From Pseudomonadota bacterium (lineage in GTDB: Bacteria; Desulfobacterota; Binatia; Binatales; Binataceae), in assembly GCA_021323675.1 (NCBI GenBank), contig JAJPKP010000006.1:1-53264 (forward strand): a stretch of DNA of 53,264 nucleotides, in the 5' to 3' direction. Shown here piece by piece: positions 28,479 to 38,161 of this stretch; the first letter of the stretch is position 1, and each line of letters opens with the position of its first letter. The position numbers and the translations under genes are program-made. The notes beneath the pieces were generated by a model, which searched no databases, was not told the origin of the DNA, and saw only the letters and a list, made by a program, of their open reading frames with translations.

Positions 28479-29366
28479 TTACTTTTCCCGGGCGCTTGTC
28501 GCCGCCCTGGCGCAGAAATCGAGAAGCGCTTGAATGTCGCCCGGCGCGTCGCGATCGGATCTTTCCCTGGCGATGCGTTCGTAGATGCGGGCGATGCCGC
28601 GATAGGTGTCGGCGCCGCGATCGCCGCCGCCGATAAACGCGGCTATCTCTTCCATCTCAGCCACCCAGCGGTGCGCCTTGGGAAACATTGCGGGAATTCC
28701 GCGCGCCAGGCGCGCCAGTATCTGCGGCTGCGTGCGCGCGAGTTCAGCTGAAAGCGCATCGGCAAGCCCTGCCCGCGCCGCCGCGCCGACCATCGCGCTC
28801 CCGAGCGCAATTATCCCCTTGGTGAGTCCCGCGTAGCTCAGCTTCAGCGCCGATGCCGCGCCGATCGGGCCATCGAGCACCGCAATGTCCAGCCCGAATC
28901 CGCCGAGCGCGGCGAACTCGCGCGCGAACGGTCCCGATGCGTAAAAGCGCGGGCCCGGCGAATCAATCTGTTCGGGCGGCGGTCCTCCGATTATTCCCGC
29001 ATCGACATAACGGCATCCCGCAAGACGCTCGCCGGCACGCACAGCGGTCGCCGGCGCGATCGCATTACAATCCGCGAAGATCGGCCGGCTTCGCGATCGC
29101 GCCAGCGCCGGTTGCAAACGCTCGGCCACCTCAAGCGCGGCGGCAGGCGGGACGATCGACAGCACGAAATCGGCGTCGCGAACCAGTTCCGCGTCGTCAT
29201 CGATAACCTCGAGGCCCGCGCGGCTCACTCGCGCCGCGCTGTCACGGCTGCGTCCTTGAAGCGAGGTAACGACGCGTGCGCCGCGGATCATAAGCCGGCG
29301 GCCCACCGCCGCGCCCATCTCGCCGGCGCCGATGATCGCGACAATCGGTTGCGCGGTGCTGTTCAT
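28479..29366 (-). CDS. 6-phosphogluconate-dehydrogenase-like NAD(P) oxidoreductase (DUF1932)
   Basis: A 295-residue protein. The N-terminal Rossmann domain has VAIIGAGEMGAAVGRRL, and VLSIVPPAAALEVAE, FADCNAIAP and YVDAGIIGGPPP follow the beta-hydroxyacid dehydrogenase plan. The C-terminal half carries KLSYAGLTKGIIALGSAM, typical of DUF1932, in the place of the usual 3-HIBADH catalytic Lys helix. The substrate is probably a small hydroxy acid. The start has GGAGGT directly upstream. Confidence 0.85.
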   Translation of the reverse strand: MNSTAQPIVAIIGAGEMGAAVGRRLMIRGARVVTSLQGRSRDSAARVSRAGLEVIDDDAELVRDADFVLSIVPPAAALEVAERLQPALARSRSRPIFADCNAIAPATAVRAGERLAGCRYVDAGIIGGPPPEQIDSPGPRFYASGPFAREFAALGGFGLDIAVLDGPIGAASALKLSYAGLTKGIIALGSAMVGAAARAGLADALSAELARTQPQILARLARGIPAMFPKAHRWVAEMEEIAAFIGGGDRGADTYRGIARIYERIARERSDRDAPGDIQALLDFCARAATSAREK

Positions 29367-29422
29367 GGGCTACCTCCATCGAAGCGCGATGTCCGGCGAG
29401 GCGCGGAAGTCCGGCGCGCGGC

Positions 29423-32400
29423 TCACCAGCTATCGATGAACGGATACTTCTTGGTTTCGCGCGGGCGCGGCGGCGGAGTCGATCGCAAAAGCGCCGTCAC
29501 CCAGCGGCGCGAATCGGCCGGATCGATCACGTCGTCGAGAAAGAAGTGGCTCGCGTTGTTGAGCGCCTTGCCGCCGCGATACATCTTCGCGACCATCTCA
29601 TCGAACAGCTTGCGGCGCTCCATCGGGTCGGCGATCGCGGCAAGCTCCTTGCGATAGCCGAGCTTGGCGGCCCCCTCGAGCGCCATCGGCCCGAATTCGC
29701 CCGTCGGCCACGATATCATCGCCTTGGGCACATCGGGCGCTCCGCCCTGCATCGCGTTTGCGCCGAGCCCATAGGCTTTGCGCAGCACGATAGTGAGAAA
29801 CGGCACCCTGGCATTGGCGCCCGCCAGGAACATCCGCGACGAATGCCGCACCAGCGCGGTCTTTTCGATCTCGGGGCCGACCATGATTCCAGGCGTGTCG
29901 CACAGATACAGGATCGGGATGTCGAACGCGTCGCACAGCATGATGAAGCGCGCGGCCTTGTCCGCGCCGTCGCTGTCGATCGCCCCCGCCAGATGCATCG
30001 GATTGTTCGCCACCACTCCGATTGCGCGCCCTTCGATGCGGATGAACGCGGTGATGGTGGTGCGGCCGAAATGCGGGCGCAGTTCGAGCACTGAATCCTT
30101 GTCCGCGAGGGTCCCGATTACGTTGCGGATATCGTAGCCTCGCAGCCGGTTCTCGGGCACGATGCTCCTGAGCAGCCGCTGATCGGCGCACTCGAACTCG
30201 TTCAACGATCCCTGGAAGTACGACAGATATTTGCGAGCCGCGCGTACCGCTTCGGCTTCGTCCGCGACCGCGATATCGACCACGCCGCTTGGCACCTGCA
30301 CGTCGATCGGGCCGATCTGCTCGGGGCGAAAAACTCCGAGACCGCCGCTTTCAATCATCGCCGGGCCGCCCATGCCGATATTGGAGTTGCGGGTTGCGAT
30401 CACCACGTCGCAGCATCCCAGCATCGAGGCGTTCCCCGCAAAGCATCGCCCCGAAACGATCCCGACGATCGGAACAAGCCCGCTCAGCCGCGGAAAATCA
30501 TAAAACGTGCGGGTGTGAAAATGTCCGTCCGTATCTCCCGGCCGTCCCCCGCCGCCTTCCGCGAACAGCACCACCGGCAGGCGGAAATCGCGCGCGAACT
30601 CGATCATCCTGTCGGTTTTGCGATGGTTAAGATGGCCCTGCGTGCCGGCCAGCACAGTGAAGTCGTAGGCCATGATCACGCAGTGCGCGCGCTCGGCGCC
30701 GAACTGATCCGCGTTGATCGTGGCGTGGCCGGTGATAAATCCGTCGGCGGGCGTGTTCTTTATCAGGTCTTCCACCGTGCGGCGCCGGCGCTGCGCGGCG
30801 ATCGCAAGCGCGCCATATTCCACGAAAGAGTCCGGATCACAGAGGTCCTCGATATTCTCGCGTGCGGTGCGTTGTCCCGTCTTGCGCCGGCGCGCCACCG
30901 CCTCGGGCCGGGCAGCATCCAGCGTGAGCGCGTGCCGCTCGACGACCTCCGCCAGGTCGGGACGGATGTACTCAAGATCGACGCCGGACGTTCGAGCGGC
31001 CACGGCCGCTCCGACCTCGGCTTCCTCGAGGAAGACCAGCGCGCATCCTTCGGGCACGGTATCGCCCTGCGCGACGGCGATGCCGCGCACGATGCCGCTG
31101 ACGGGAGCCTGGATTACGTGCTCCATCTTCATCGCTTCGATGACGATGAGCTGCTGGCCGGCGGCGACCGATTCCTCCTCGCGGACGTCGATCGAGACGA
31201 TCGTACCCTGCATCGGCGATCTCACCGCGATGGCGCCGTCGGGTCCGGCTGCGGCCGAAGCGGCAATGCCATCCGCGGCCGACGCTTCTCCTGCGCCCGA
31301 CTTTCCGTGAACCAGGACGGCGAGCGGATCGACGGTGTCGATTCTGGCTCCGACCGTGGTTCTCTCCGAGCTTTTCTCAAAATAAGCGGGGCGTGGCTGC
31401 GCGTTCGCGAACGCGACCAGGTCGGCGGTTTTTTCCTCGATGAAGCCGGTATGGATGCGATTTGCGGAGAAATCCGGATGCGCCAGCACCGCGCGCAGAA
31501 AGGCGGCGTTGGTCTGTACCCCCTCGATACGGAACTGGCCGAGCGCTCGCGACGCCTTGCGCAGCGCATCCGCGAAATCCGGTGAGGAAGAGTGCACAAC
31601 CAGCTTTGCCAGCAATGAATCGAAGCGCGGATTGGTCGTGTAGCCCGCGTATGCGAATGAATCGACCCGGATCCCCTGGCCCGACGGCGGCTCAAAGACG
31701 CCGATGGTTCCGCTCGAGGGACGGGCGCCGCCCTCCGGTCCCATCGACTCAGCGCACACTCGCAATTCTATCGCGTATCCGCGGGGCCGCGGCGGCTCGG
31801 CATCCGGGAGGCCGGCTGCTTCCAGCGACTCGCCGAACGCAAGCTGAATCTGCGCCTGCACGAGATCGATTCCGGTAACTTCCTCGGTGACGGTATGCTC
31901 CACCTGGAGGCGCGGATTGGCCTCGATAAAGGCAAAATCTTCGCCGTCGGGGCCGACCAGGAACTCGAAGGTGCCGAGCGTTTCGTACCCCGCGCTTCGC
32001 GCAATCCTGATTGCCGCATCGATCAGCTTCATCCGCAGCGCTTCGGTGATTCCGGGACTGGGCGCGATTTCGATGAGCTTCTGATGCCGCCGCTGGATGG
32101 TGCATTCGCGTTCCCAAAGGTGCGCGATCCTTCCCGCGCGGTCGCCGAGAATCTGCACCTCGACATGCCGCGCCATCGGCATCATCCGTTCGAGATACAC
32201 ATCGCCGTTGCCGAAGGCCGCCTTGGCTTCCGACTGGCAGCGCGCGTACGCCTCTTCGAGACCATCGAGGCTTCTGACGATACGCATTCCGCGACCGCCG
32301 CCGCCCGCCACGGCTTTGATCACGACCGGTCTTCCGCCTTCGGACTGAAAGAACGCTTTCGCATCGGCGAGGCTGGTTGCGCCGCCGGTGCCTGAGAGGA

Positions 32401-32797
32401 TCGGGACGCCGCATCGGCGCGCCAGATCGCGGGCGCGGACCTTGTCTCCGAAAAGCTCGAGCAACTCGGGCCGGGGCCCGACAAAGACCATCGCGCTTTC
32501 GGCGCATCGGCGCGCAAACGCCGCATTTTCGCTCAGAAATCCGTAGCCGGGATGGATCGCATCGCAGCCGGCATCGGCGGCCGCTTTAACTATTTGATCG
32601 ATATCCAGGTATGCCGCGGCGCCCAGGCCGCTGAGCCGAATCGCCTCGTCCGCCCTGTGCACGTGCAGCGAGTTGGCGTCATCTTCCGAAAAGACCGCGA
32701 CGGCGCGCATGCCGAGCGCGGCCGCCGCCTCCATCACGCGAATCGCAATCTCTCCGCGGTTCGCAATCAACAGCGACTTGGCTTCACCAGTTTCCAT
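29423..32797 (-). CDS. single-chain biotin-dependent acyl-CoA carboxylase (BC-BCCP-CT)
   Basis: A 1124-residue fusion that carries the whole reaction on one chain. Residues 1-455 are biotin carboxylase (LLIANRGEIAIRVMEAA at the start, HPGYGFLSENAAFA, the glycine loop VAGGGGRGMR at 163-172, ANPRLQVEHTVTEE). Residues about 523-592 are the biotinyl domain with the modified Lys557 in EAMKMEH. Residues about 600-1124 are the carboxyltransferase pair (RENIEDLCDPDSFVEYG, LPVVLFAEGGGGRPGD, FDIPILYLCDTPG). Known single-chain enzymes (LCC of some actinobacteria) accept long- or broad-chain acyl-CoAs. A role in propionyl-, acetyl- or longer acyl-CoA carboxylation is possible. Confidence 0.92.
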   Translation of the reverse strand: METGEAKSLLIANRGEIAIRVMEAAAALGMRAVAVFSEDDANSLHVHRADEAIRLSGLGAAAYLDIDQIVKAAADAGCDAIHPGYGFLSENAAFARRCAESAMVFVGPRPELLELFGDKVRARDLARRCGVPILSGTGGATSLADAKAFFQSEGGRPVVIKAVAGGGGRGMRIVRSLDGLEEAYARCQSEAKAAFGNGDVYLERMMPMARHVEVQILGDRAGRIAHLWERECTIQRRHQKLIEIAPSPGITEALRMKLIDAAIRIARSAGYETLGTFEFLVGPDGEDFAFIEANPRLQVEHTVTEEVTGIDLVQAQIQLAFGESLEAAGLPDAEPPRPRGYAIELRVCAESMGPEGGARPSSGTIGVFEPPSGQGIRVDSFAYAGYTTNPRFDSLLAKLVVHSSSPDFADALRKASRALGQFRIEGVQTNAAFLRAVLAHPDFSANRIHTGFIEEKTADLVAFANAQPRPAYFEKSSERTTVGARIDTVDPLAVLVHGKSGAGEASAADGIAASAAAGPDGAIAVRSPMQGTIVSIDVREEESVAAGQQLIVIEAMKMEHVIQAPVSGIVRGIAVAQGDTVPEGCALVFLEEAEVGAAVAARTSGVDLEYIRPDLAEVVERHALTLDAARPEAVARRRKTGQRTARENIEDLCDPDSFVEYGALAIAAQRRRRTVEDLIKNTPADGFITGHATINADQFGAERAHCVIMAYDFTVLAGTQGHLNHRKTDRMIEFARDFRLPVVLFAEGGGGRPGDTDGHFHTRTFYDFPRLSGLVPIVGIVSGRCFAGNASMLGCCDVVIATRNSNIGMGGPAMIESGGLGVFRPEQIGPIDVQVPSGVVDIAVADEAEAVRAARKYLSYFQGSLNEFECADQRLLRSIVPENRLRGYDIRNVIGTLADKDSVLELRPHFGRTTITAFIRIEGRAIGVVANNPMHLAGAIDSDGADKAARFIMLCDAFDIPILYLCDTPGIMVGPEIEKTALVRHSSRMFLAGANARVPFLTIVLRKAYGLGANAMQGGAPDVPKAMISWPTGEFGPMALEGAAKLGYRKELAAIADPMERRKLFDEMVAKMYRGGKALNNASHFFLDDVIDPADSRRWVTALLRSTPPPRPRETKKYPFIDSW

Positions 32798-33164
32798 GTC
32801 CGAGCGGTTTCCCTTCGCGGTGCCGGCCGGGGTGACGATTTGGAAGCGCGAAATCGGCGCAAAAGCGCGGCGCGCAAACCCACCCGCCCCTCATGCTAGT
32901 AGAAGCGGGCCCGGTTTGACGAGGACGGCGCGGCGAGGGGCGGACCGCCACCGAAAGCCCGCAAACCGCCCGCTTTGCCTCAGGAACGTGACAGATTGTG
33001 AAGGGAAGTTCCGCTCGGGGTGTCTCGCTCTAAGTGAATTTCGCTGGTAGATTTCTGCCGGGCGGTCCTTTTCGGGGGGCGGAAGCAACGGACCGGCGGC
33101 TCGCCCATCGCGCGGACCGCGAGTCTGTGCGAAAAATTGCTTGCGGAAGCGCCCCCAACTGCCA
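32798..33164. other. intergenic region between divergent carboxylase and acetyltransferase genes
   Basis: About 365 bases, with short CG-rich inverted pieces and no recognisable gene or clear promoter on either strand. It must contain the control regions of both flanking genes. Confidence 0.4.
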
Positions 33165-33788
33165 ATGGCGGAAAGAACCGTTATCGTCAGACTTAGAGAA
33201 GACCAGGTGGACGGCGCGGGTGACCTGATGACCCGCGTGTTTGTCGATCAACTCCAGGCCGTCGGAATCGATTCCAGCGAGGAGCAAAGGCGCGCCTATC
33301 TCGATGGCTACCTGCGGGTGGTCCGCTATTTCCTGGCGCACGGCGAGCCGTGGGTCGCTTCGATCGACAATCGGGTGGTCGGACTGGCGCTATGGATTCC
33401 TCCTCATGTGGCCGAACCGGTTGAAGAAGAGGCGGTCGAGTTCGGAGTCCACGAACTGTCCGCCATCTTTCGCGAAGCTCTCGGCGGTGTCTATGCCGTC
33501 GACCGGCTGCTGGGCGCGGAGCGGGAGAAGATAGAACAACCCTACTGGTTCCTGCCGTCCAGGCTCGACGTGGACCCTGCCCATACCGGTAAGGGAATCG
33601 CAAGCTCGTTGCTTCGCCCGGTTCTGCTTCGTGCCGACGAAGGCAGGGTGCGTTGCTACGCGGAGACCATCGTGCCGCCGATGGTGCCTTTCTTGCGCAA
33701 GCACGGCTTCGAAATCATGTCCGAGGGCGTCGAGCCCACCGGCAATGTCCGGTACTGGATGTTGATTCGCGAGCCGGCGCGAACCTAG
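33165..33788 (+). CDS. GNAT-family N-acetyltransferase
   Basis: A 207-residue protein. WFLPSRLDVDPAHTGKGIAS and SLLRPVLLRADEG give the acetyl-CoA binding motif (D-P-x-x-x-G-K-G-I-A-S), and the C-terminal PPMVPFLRKHGFEIMSE is motif B. The N-terminal half is helical with VRYFLAHGEPWVASIDN, VVGLALWI. The substrate is unknown. Confidence 0.85.
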   Translation: MAERTVIVRLREDQVDGAGDLMTRVFVDQLQAVGIDSSEEQRRAYLDGYLRVVRYFLAHGEPWVASIDNRVVGLALWIPPHVAEPVEEEAVEFGVHELSAIFREALGGVYAVDRLLGAEREKIEQPYWFLPSRLDVDPAHTGKGIASSLLRPVLLRADEGRVRCYAETIVPPMVPFLRKHGFEIMSEGVEPTGNVRYWMLIREPART

Positions 33789-33949
33789 GCGGGCCCGCGC
33801 CAACGCGGCCTGGCGGTTCACCGGACCAACGCATAGACTCGCGTTCACTGGGGGACAGCGACCTGATTCCACTCAGTTACAACGCGCGCAGCCTGGCGGT
33901 TCGATGGGCGTCGAGCGCGATGGCCGTGCTCGGCATCGCCCCGGCGGCT

Positions 33950-35020
33950 TCATGAACCGGCGGCGCGGCCGGCTGCCGCTTCCGAATCGCCGCGGAAGTG
34001 CGGCATCACTTCATCGATAAAAAGTCTCAGCGAGCGCATCGCCTGCTCGTGCGACAGGCCGCCCCAGGCGATTGCCGGAGCGAGATAGTTGATGCCCGTC
34101 TGAGCCGCGAGGGCTTCGATTTCCCGGCGCACGGTCGCGGGCGATCCGATGATCGCCGCACCCGTCTTGTGCGCCACTTCCACGTCGTTGGTGAAATGCA
34201 GCGTGGTAGTGAAGAAATCGCGCCACAGCTTCTGGATATTGTCGTGGAAGATCCTGTACGCGGGCCGCGCTTCCTCGAGCGCTTTGGCGTCGCTCTCCGC
34301 GACGTAAATGTGCCGTCCCGCGCCGAACCACGGATTGGTGACCATCGGATTCAGCCGATGTTCGTCGCCGCGGCTTGCTTGCCAGGTTTCGCGAAAGCGA
34401 TCGACTGAGGCTTTTATCGCGCGGGCCGGACCGAGCGCGATCATGTGCATCCCGCGGCGGGCGGCGTACGCGGCGCGATCGGGCGATGAAGTCCCGTACC
34501 AGAACGGAGGGTTGGGACTCTGCTTCGGGTGCAGCTCCATCGGAAACCCGCGCACCTGGTGCCTGCGGCCCATATGGGTAACGCGCTTTTCCCGCAGCGC
34601 CGCGACGATCACTTCGAGCGATTCCTCGAAGATCTCGTGGCTTTCCATAAACGGCACGTTGAAGTACGCAAGCTCGAAGGGAGAAACGCCGCGCCCGACG
34701 CCAATCTCCAGCCGCCCTCCGCTCAGATGGTCCAGCATGCAGATTTCCGACGCCAGCCTGATCGGGTTGTAGAGCGGCAGCAGATAGACCATCGCACCCA
34801 TCCGAAGGCGGCGGGTGCGCTGCGCGACCGAGGCGAGAAAAATTCCCGGCGACGGCGCCATGCTGAGCGGCGTCGCGTGATGCTCCGCCAGGTGGTACGC
34901 GTAAAAGCCGGCTCGGTCGGCCGCTTCCAGCATCGCGAGGCGGCCTTCGTAGGTCTGATTCAGCGGCTCGCCTTCGCGGCGCTCGATATGATCGAAAATT
35001 CCAAAGGTTAGATCGGGCAT
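33950..35020 (-). CDS. LLM-class flavin-dependent oxidoreductase (luciferase-like)
   Basis: A 356-residue TIM-barrel enzyme: DLTFGIFDHIERREGEPL, AADRAGFYAYHLAEHHATPL, RRLRMGAMVYLLPLYNPIRL and GGRLEIGVGRGVSPFE. Reduced FMN or F420 is the likely cofactor. The start is set by GGGAGGT eight bases before the ATG; the frame continues upstream without homology. It is divergent from the Rieske oxygenase gene and may act on the same compounds. Confidence 0.9.
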   Translation of the reverse strand: MPDLTFGIFDHIERREGEPLNQTYEGRLAMLEAADRAGFYAYHLAEHHATPLSMAPSPGIFLASVAQRTRRLRMGAMVYLLPLYNPIRLASEICMLDHLSGGRLEIGVGRGVSPFELAYFNVPFMESHEIFEESLEVIVAALREKRVTHMGRRHQVRGFPMELHPKQSPNPPFWYGTSSPDRAAYAARRGMHMIALGPARAIKASVDRFRETWQASRGDEHRLNPMVTNPWFGAGRHIYVAESDAKALEEARPAYRIFHDNIQKLWRDFFTTTLHFTNDVEVAHKTGAAIIGSPATVRREIEALAAQTGINYLAPAIAWGGLSHEQAMRSLRLFIDEVMPHFRGDSEAAAGRAAGS

Positions 35021-35100
35021 GCCGGCGACCTCCCGGCAGGCTGGCGCCCGCCTCGCCGTTTTGTCGCGCCGCGCGGGTTCGGCTGTCAAGAGGAGCGCAC

Positions 35101-35135
35101 TTGACCCGCCAAGTCTAATCCGATTTAGAATTAGA
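35101..35135 (+). promoter_or_regulatory. promoter region with dyad upstream of the Rieske oxygenase
   Basis: TTGACC is followed, 19 bases on, by TAGAAT (5 of 6 to the -10 consensus); a TTTAGA at 17 bases is an alternative. Between and over these lies the inverted repeat TCTAAT-N10-ATTAGA (35114-35135), with an overlapping TCTAA-N6-TTAGA. The AT-rich dyad in a GC-rich setting suggests a regulator site, plausibly for the TetR protein encoded two genes along. Confidence 0.5.
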
Positions 35136-35162
35136 AACATTCTCTTGGAGTGTTGAGAGCTG

Positions 35163-36317
35163 ATGCGCCCGCAACGGCAGCGCGAATTGATCGAACGCTA
35201 TCTGGGTTTCCGAAGCGGCAAATGGACGGACGTGGCCGCCGAAAGTATGCGCAACCCCGCCGCCGCCTACGTCGACCCCCGGCGCTTCGATCGCGAGATG
35301 AAGGTGCTGTTTCGCGATCGTCCGGTTCCGATCGGCCTGAGCTGCGAATGCCGCGAGCCCGGATCGTTCCTGACCGCGTCGCTCGGCGGCGTGCCGGTCG
35401 CGGTCGTTCGCCAGCCGGGCGGCTCGCTGCGCGGCTTTGTCAACGCCTGCCGCCATCGCGGCGCGCCGGTGCTTTCAGGGCGCGGCGGGGGACTCCGCGC
35501 GATGGTCTGTCCGTATCATGCGTGGAGCTACGGGCTCGATGGAACCTTGCTCTCCCGCCCGCAGGAGCCGGGCTTCGACGACGTTCCGCGCGACAAATGC
35601 GGGCTCGGAGAGGTGGCGGTCGCGGAGCATTACGGACTCATCTATGCGCGCGTTTCGAAAGGCGCGGCGTTTTCCGTAGACGACGTGCTGGAAGGGATGC
35701 AGACCGAGATCGCGGAGTACAGTCTCGCCGATTACACGCACTTCGAGACGCGCACGCGCGAATGGAAATTCAACTGGAAGCTGATCATCGACACCTTCGC
35801 CGAGCCCTACCATATCCCCGCGCTGCACCGCCGCAGCATCGCGCCTTACTACGAAGACCGCAATTCCATCTGGGACACCTGGGGACTCCATCAGCGCACC
35901 GTCAACTTCCGAAGGAGCATCGACAGGGAGCTGGCGGAGAAGCCTCCCGCCGAGCGGCTGCTGCTGCCGCATACGACCGTCGAGTACTTCCTGCTGCCCA
36001 ACGCGCTTCTGACTCATCAGCTCGATCACGTGGAGCTGTGGCGGGTGACACCGATCAGCGTTGACCGTTGCCTGGTGGCGACCAGCCTGTACGCGCCCGA
36101 GCCTCCCGAGACCGAGTCGGCCAAAAAGCACTGGAAGAAGAACCTCGACCTTTTGCTGCAGGTGACGGAGAACGAAGACTTTCCGATGATGGCGAATATC
36201 CATGCGGCGCTCGCATCCGGCGCGCTCGCCGAAGTGGTGTACGGCAAAATCGAACCGGCCCTGTCCTTCTACCACCAGGCGCTCGACCGTCTGCTTGCGC
36301 AGGCCGAAGACGCCTGA
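35163..36317 (+). CDS. Rieske non-heme iron oxygenase, alpha subunit
   Basis: A 384-residue ring-hydroxylating-type oxygenase. The Rieske cluster is C96-x-H98 (NACRHRG) and C116-x2-H119 (VCPYHAWSYG). The mononuclear iron site is in IIDTFAEPYHIPALHRRS, with D210, E214, H217 and H222, of which H217/H222 and an acidic residue further on would bind iron. No beta subunit, ferredoxin or reductase is adjacent. The substrate is unknown; demethylases and steroid or carnitine oxygenases share this form. Confidence 0.93.
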   Translation: MRPQRQRELIERYLGFRSGKWTDVAAESMRNPAAAYVDPRRFDREMKVLFRDRPVPIGLSCECREPGSFLTASLGGVPVAVVRQPGGSLRGFVNACRHRGAPVLSGRGGGLRAMVCPYHAWSYGLDGTLLSRPQEPGFDDVPRDKCGLGEVAVAEHYGLIYARVSKGAAFSVDDVLEGMQTEIAEYSLADYTHFETRTREWKFNWKLIIDTFAEPYHIPALHRRSIAPYYEDRNSIWDTWGLHQRTVNFRRSIDRELAEKPPAERLLLPHTTVEYFLLPNALLTHQLDHVELWRVTPISVDRCLVATSLYAPEPPETESAKKHWKKNLDLLLQVTENEDFPMMANIHAALASGALAEVVYGKIEPALSFYHQALDRLLAQAEDA

Positions 36318-36329
36318 ACGGTGCCGGCA

Positions 36330-36974
36330 ATGGCGATGAAGGCATTGCGCGCTTATGCGCAGGCGAAGCGGCCGCAGATGAGCCCGCGCGGCGAGCTCAA
36401 GCGCAAGCAGATTCTTGATGCGGCCGCGAAGGTGCTGGCCCGGCGCGGCTACGCGAGCACCCAATTGCTGGAGATTGCGGACGAGGCGGGCACGCAGCCG
36501 GGCAGCCTCTACTATCACTTCGAGTCGCGCGAAGATCTTATTGAACAGGTTCTGCAGGAAGGCGTCAGGCTTTCATTCGAGCGCGTGCGCGCGGTGGTCG
36601 ATGCGCTAGGAAGCGGCGCCGCGCCGCTCGACCGTCTCAAGGCTGCCCTCCGCGCGCATCTCAAGTTCCAGCTTGTGGAAAGCGACTACGCTCGCGCGGT
36701 GTCCCGATCGATCGGACAGGTCCCCGGCGAGATGTGGAAGCGAGTCAACGCCCGGTTTCGAGCGTATGGAAGATTCTTCGACGATCTGATTCGGGCGGCG
36801 ATGAAGTCCGGAGAGCTCGATGCGCGGGTCGACCGCGGCGCGCTCCGGATGCTGACAATCGGCGCGGCCAACTACACGCCGGAGTGGTTCCGCAAAGACG
36901 GATCGATGAACGTCGATCAGCTATGCGACCTGCTGGTCCGGATGTTCGAACGCGGCGTGCGGACACCGCACTGA
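36330..36974 (+). CDS. TetR/AcrR-family transcriptional regulator
   Basis: A 214-residue protein. The N-terminal HTH reads RKQILDAAAKVLARRGYAST, then LLEIADEAGTQPGSLYYHFE and SREDLIEQVL, the standard TetR DNA-binding domain; the remainder is an all-helical ligand domain of the KstR2-like kind. A GTG and two ATG codons compete for the start. It lies 12 bases after the Rieske gene and is probably co-transcribed, which makes autoregulation through the upstream dyad plausible. Confidence 0.92.
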   Translation: MAMKALRAYAQAKRPQMSPRGELKRKQILDAAAKVLARRGYASTQLLEIADEAGTQPGSLYYHFESREDLIEQVLQEGVRLSFERVRAVVDALGSGAAPLDRLKAALRAHLKFQLVESDYARAVSRSIGQVPGEMWKRVNARFRAYGRFFDDLIRAAMKSGELDARVDRGALRMLTIGAANYTPEWFRKDGSMNVDQLCDLLVRMFERGVRTPH

Positions 36975-37021
36975 CGCCCCGCCGGACGATCCCAATCGCC
37001 TTCCGAAACTATCGCGCCCGG

Positions 37022-38161
37022 CTAGCGCAGGTTGCGGAAGCAGGCGCGCACTTCGCGAACGAAGGTCTCGGGCTGCTCGAATGCCGCGAAATGCCCGCCC
37101 TGGTCGAGTTCGTTGAAATACACGAGCTTCGCGAAACGCTTCTCGGCCCATCGCTTCGAGGTGCGGAAAATCTCTTTCGGGAAGATCGAGCATCCTACGG
37201 GCACGTTAATCGGGTCCATCGGGATGTTCCGGAAGCTTTCCCAGTAGAGCCGCGCCGAGGAAGTCGCGGTCCCCGGCAGCCAGTACATCATCACGTTGTC
37301 CAGCAGCTCGTCGCGGGTGAGCACGTTTTCCGGATGGCCGTTGCAATCGGTCCAGGACCAGAACTTCTCGAGTATCCACGCCATCTGGCCGACGGGCGAA
37401 TCCGCCAGGCCATAGCCAAGCGTCTGCGGGCGCGTGCTTTGCTGCTTTGAATAGCCGGAGTCCCAATCGTTGTAATGCTGCATCCCGGCGATCGCGGATT
37501 TCTCCCGCTCGGTGAGATCGTTCGACGTGGCGGGATCGGGCGGCGCGATCGGCATATTGAGATGGATGCCGATGCAGTTGGCGGGATCCTGAATTCCGAT
37601 GCAGGTCGTGACCATCGCGCCCCAGTCGCCGCCCTGCGCGGCGTAACGCCGATAGCCCAGCCGCGCCATCAGCTCCGCCCACGCCCGCGCGATTCGCTGT
37701 ACGTTCCATCCCGTGCGCGAGGGCTTGTCGGAAAAGCCGTAGCCCGGCAGAGAAGGCGCCACCACGTGGAACGCATCGGAGGCGTCGCCGCCGTGCGCGG
37801 TGGGATCGGTCAAGGGTTCGATGACCTTGTGAAACTCGACGATTGACCCGGGCCATCCGTGCGTGACCACCAGCGGCATCGCGTTCGCGTGCGGCGAACG
37901 GACGTGGAGGAAATGGATGCCGAGGCCGTCGATTTCGGTTTTGAATTGGGGGAAACGGTTAAGCCGCGCCTCTCGATCGCGCCAGTTGTATTTTTCGAGC
38001 CAGTACTTGCAGACCTCCTGCGCATACGCGAGCGGCAGTCCCTGCGACCAGTCATCGACGCATTCGCGCTCAGGCCATCGCGTGGCGCGCAGCCGGCGCT
38101 TCAAATCCTCGAGCTGGTCGTCGCTGGCGGAAATTTTGAACGGAACAATTTGATTACTCAT
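37022..38161 (-). CDS. epoxide hydrolase (EHN + alpha/beta-hydrolase)
   Basis: A 379-residue protein. Residues about 1-100 form the EHN (epoxide hydrolase N-terminal) domain with PFKISASDDQLEDLKRRL. The core shows the oxyanion motif HGWPGS (101-106), the nucleophile D179 in GGDWG and the catalytic His357 in GGHFAAFEQP. It hydrolyses epoxides to diols. The start has GAGGAG nine bases upstream. It lies downstream of glyoxalase I and the copper monooxygenase genes on the same strand, where an epoxide formed from an alkene would need removal; a separate promoter in the 179-base gap is possible. Confidence 0.93.
   Translation of the reverse strand: MSNQIVPFKISASDDQLEDLKRRLRATRWPERECVDDWSQGLPLAYAQEVCKYWLEKYNWRDREARLNRFPQFKTEIDGLGIHFLHVRSPHANAMPLVVTHGWPGSIVEFHKVIEPLTDPTAHGGDASDAFHVVAPSLPGYGFSDKPSRTGWNVQRIARAWAELMARLGYRRYAAQGGDWGAMVTTCIGIQDPANCIGIHLNMPIAPPDPATSNDLTEREKSAIAGMQHYNDWDSGYSKQQSTRPQTLGYGLADSPVGQMAWILEKFWSWTDCNGHPENVLTRDELLDNVMMYWLPGTATSSARLYWESFRNIPMDPINVPVGCSIFPKEIFRTSKRWAEKRFAKLVYFNELDQGGHFAAFEQPETFVREVRACFRNLR

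Noticed and set aside
33810..33905. Direct repeat of about 12 bases (GCCTGGCGGTTC) between the GNAT and LLM genes
   Set aside because: Two short copies in a 160-base spacer without flanking symmetry or a nearby recombinase; probably chance.
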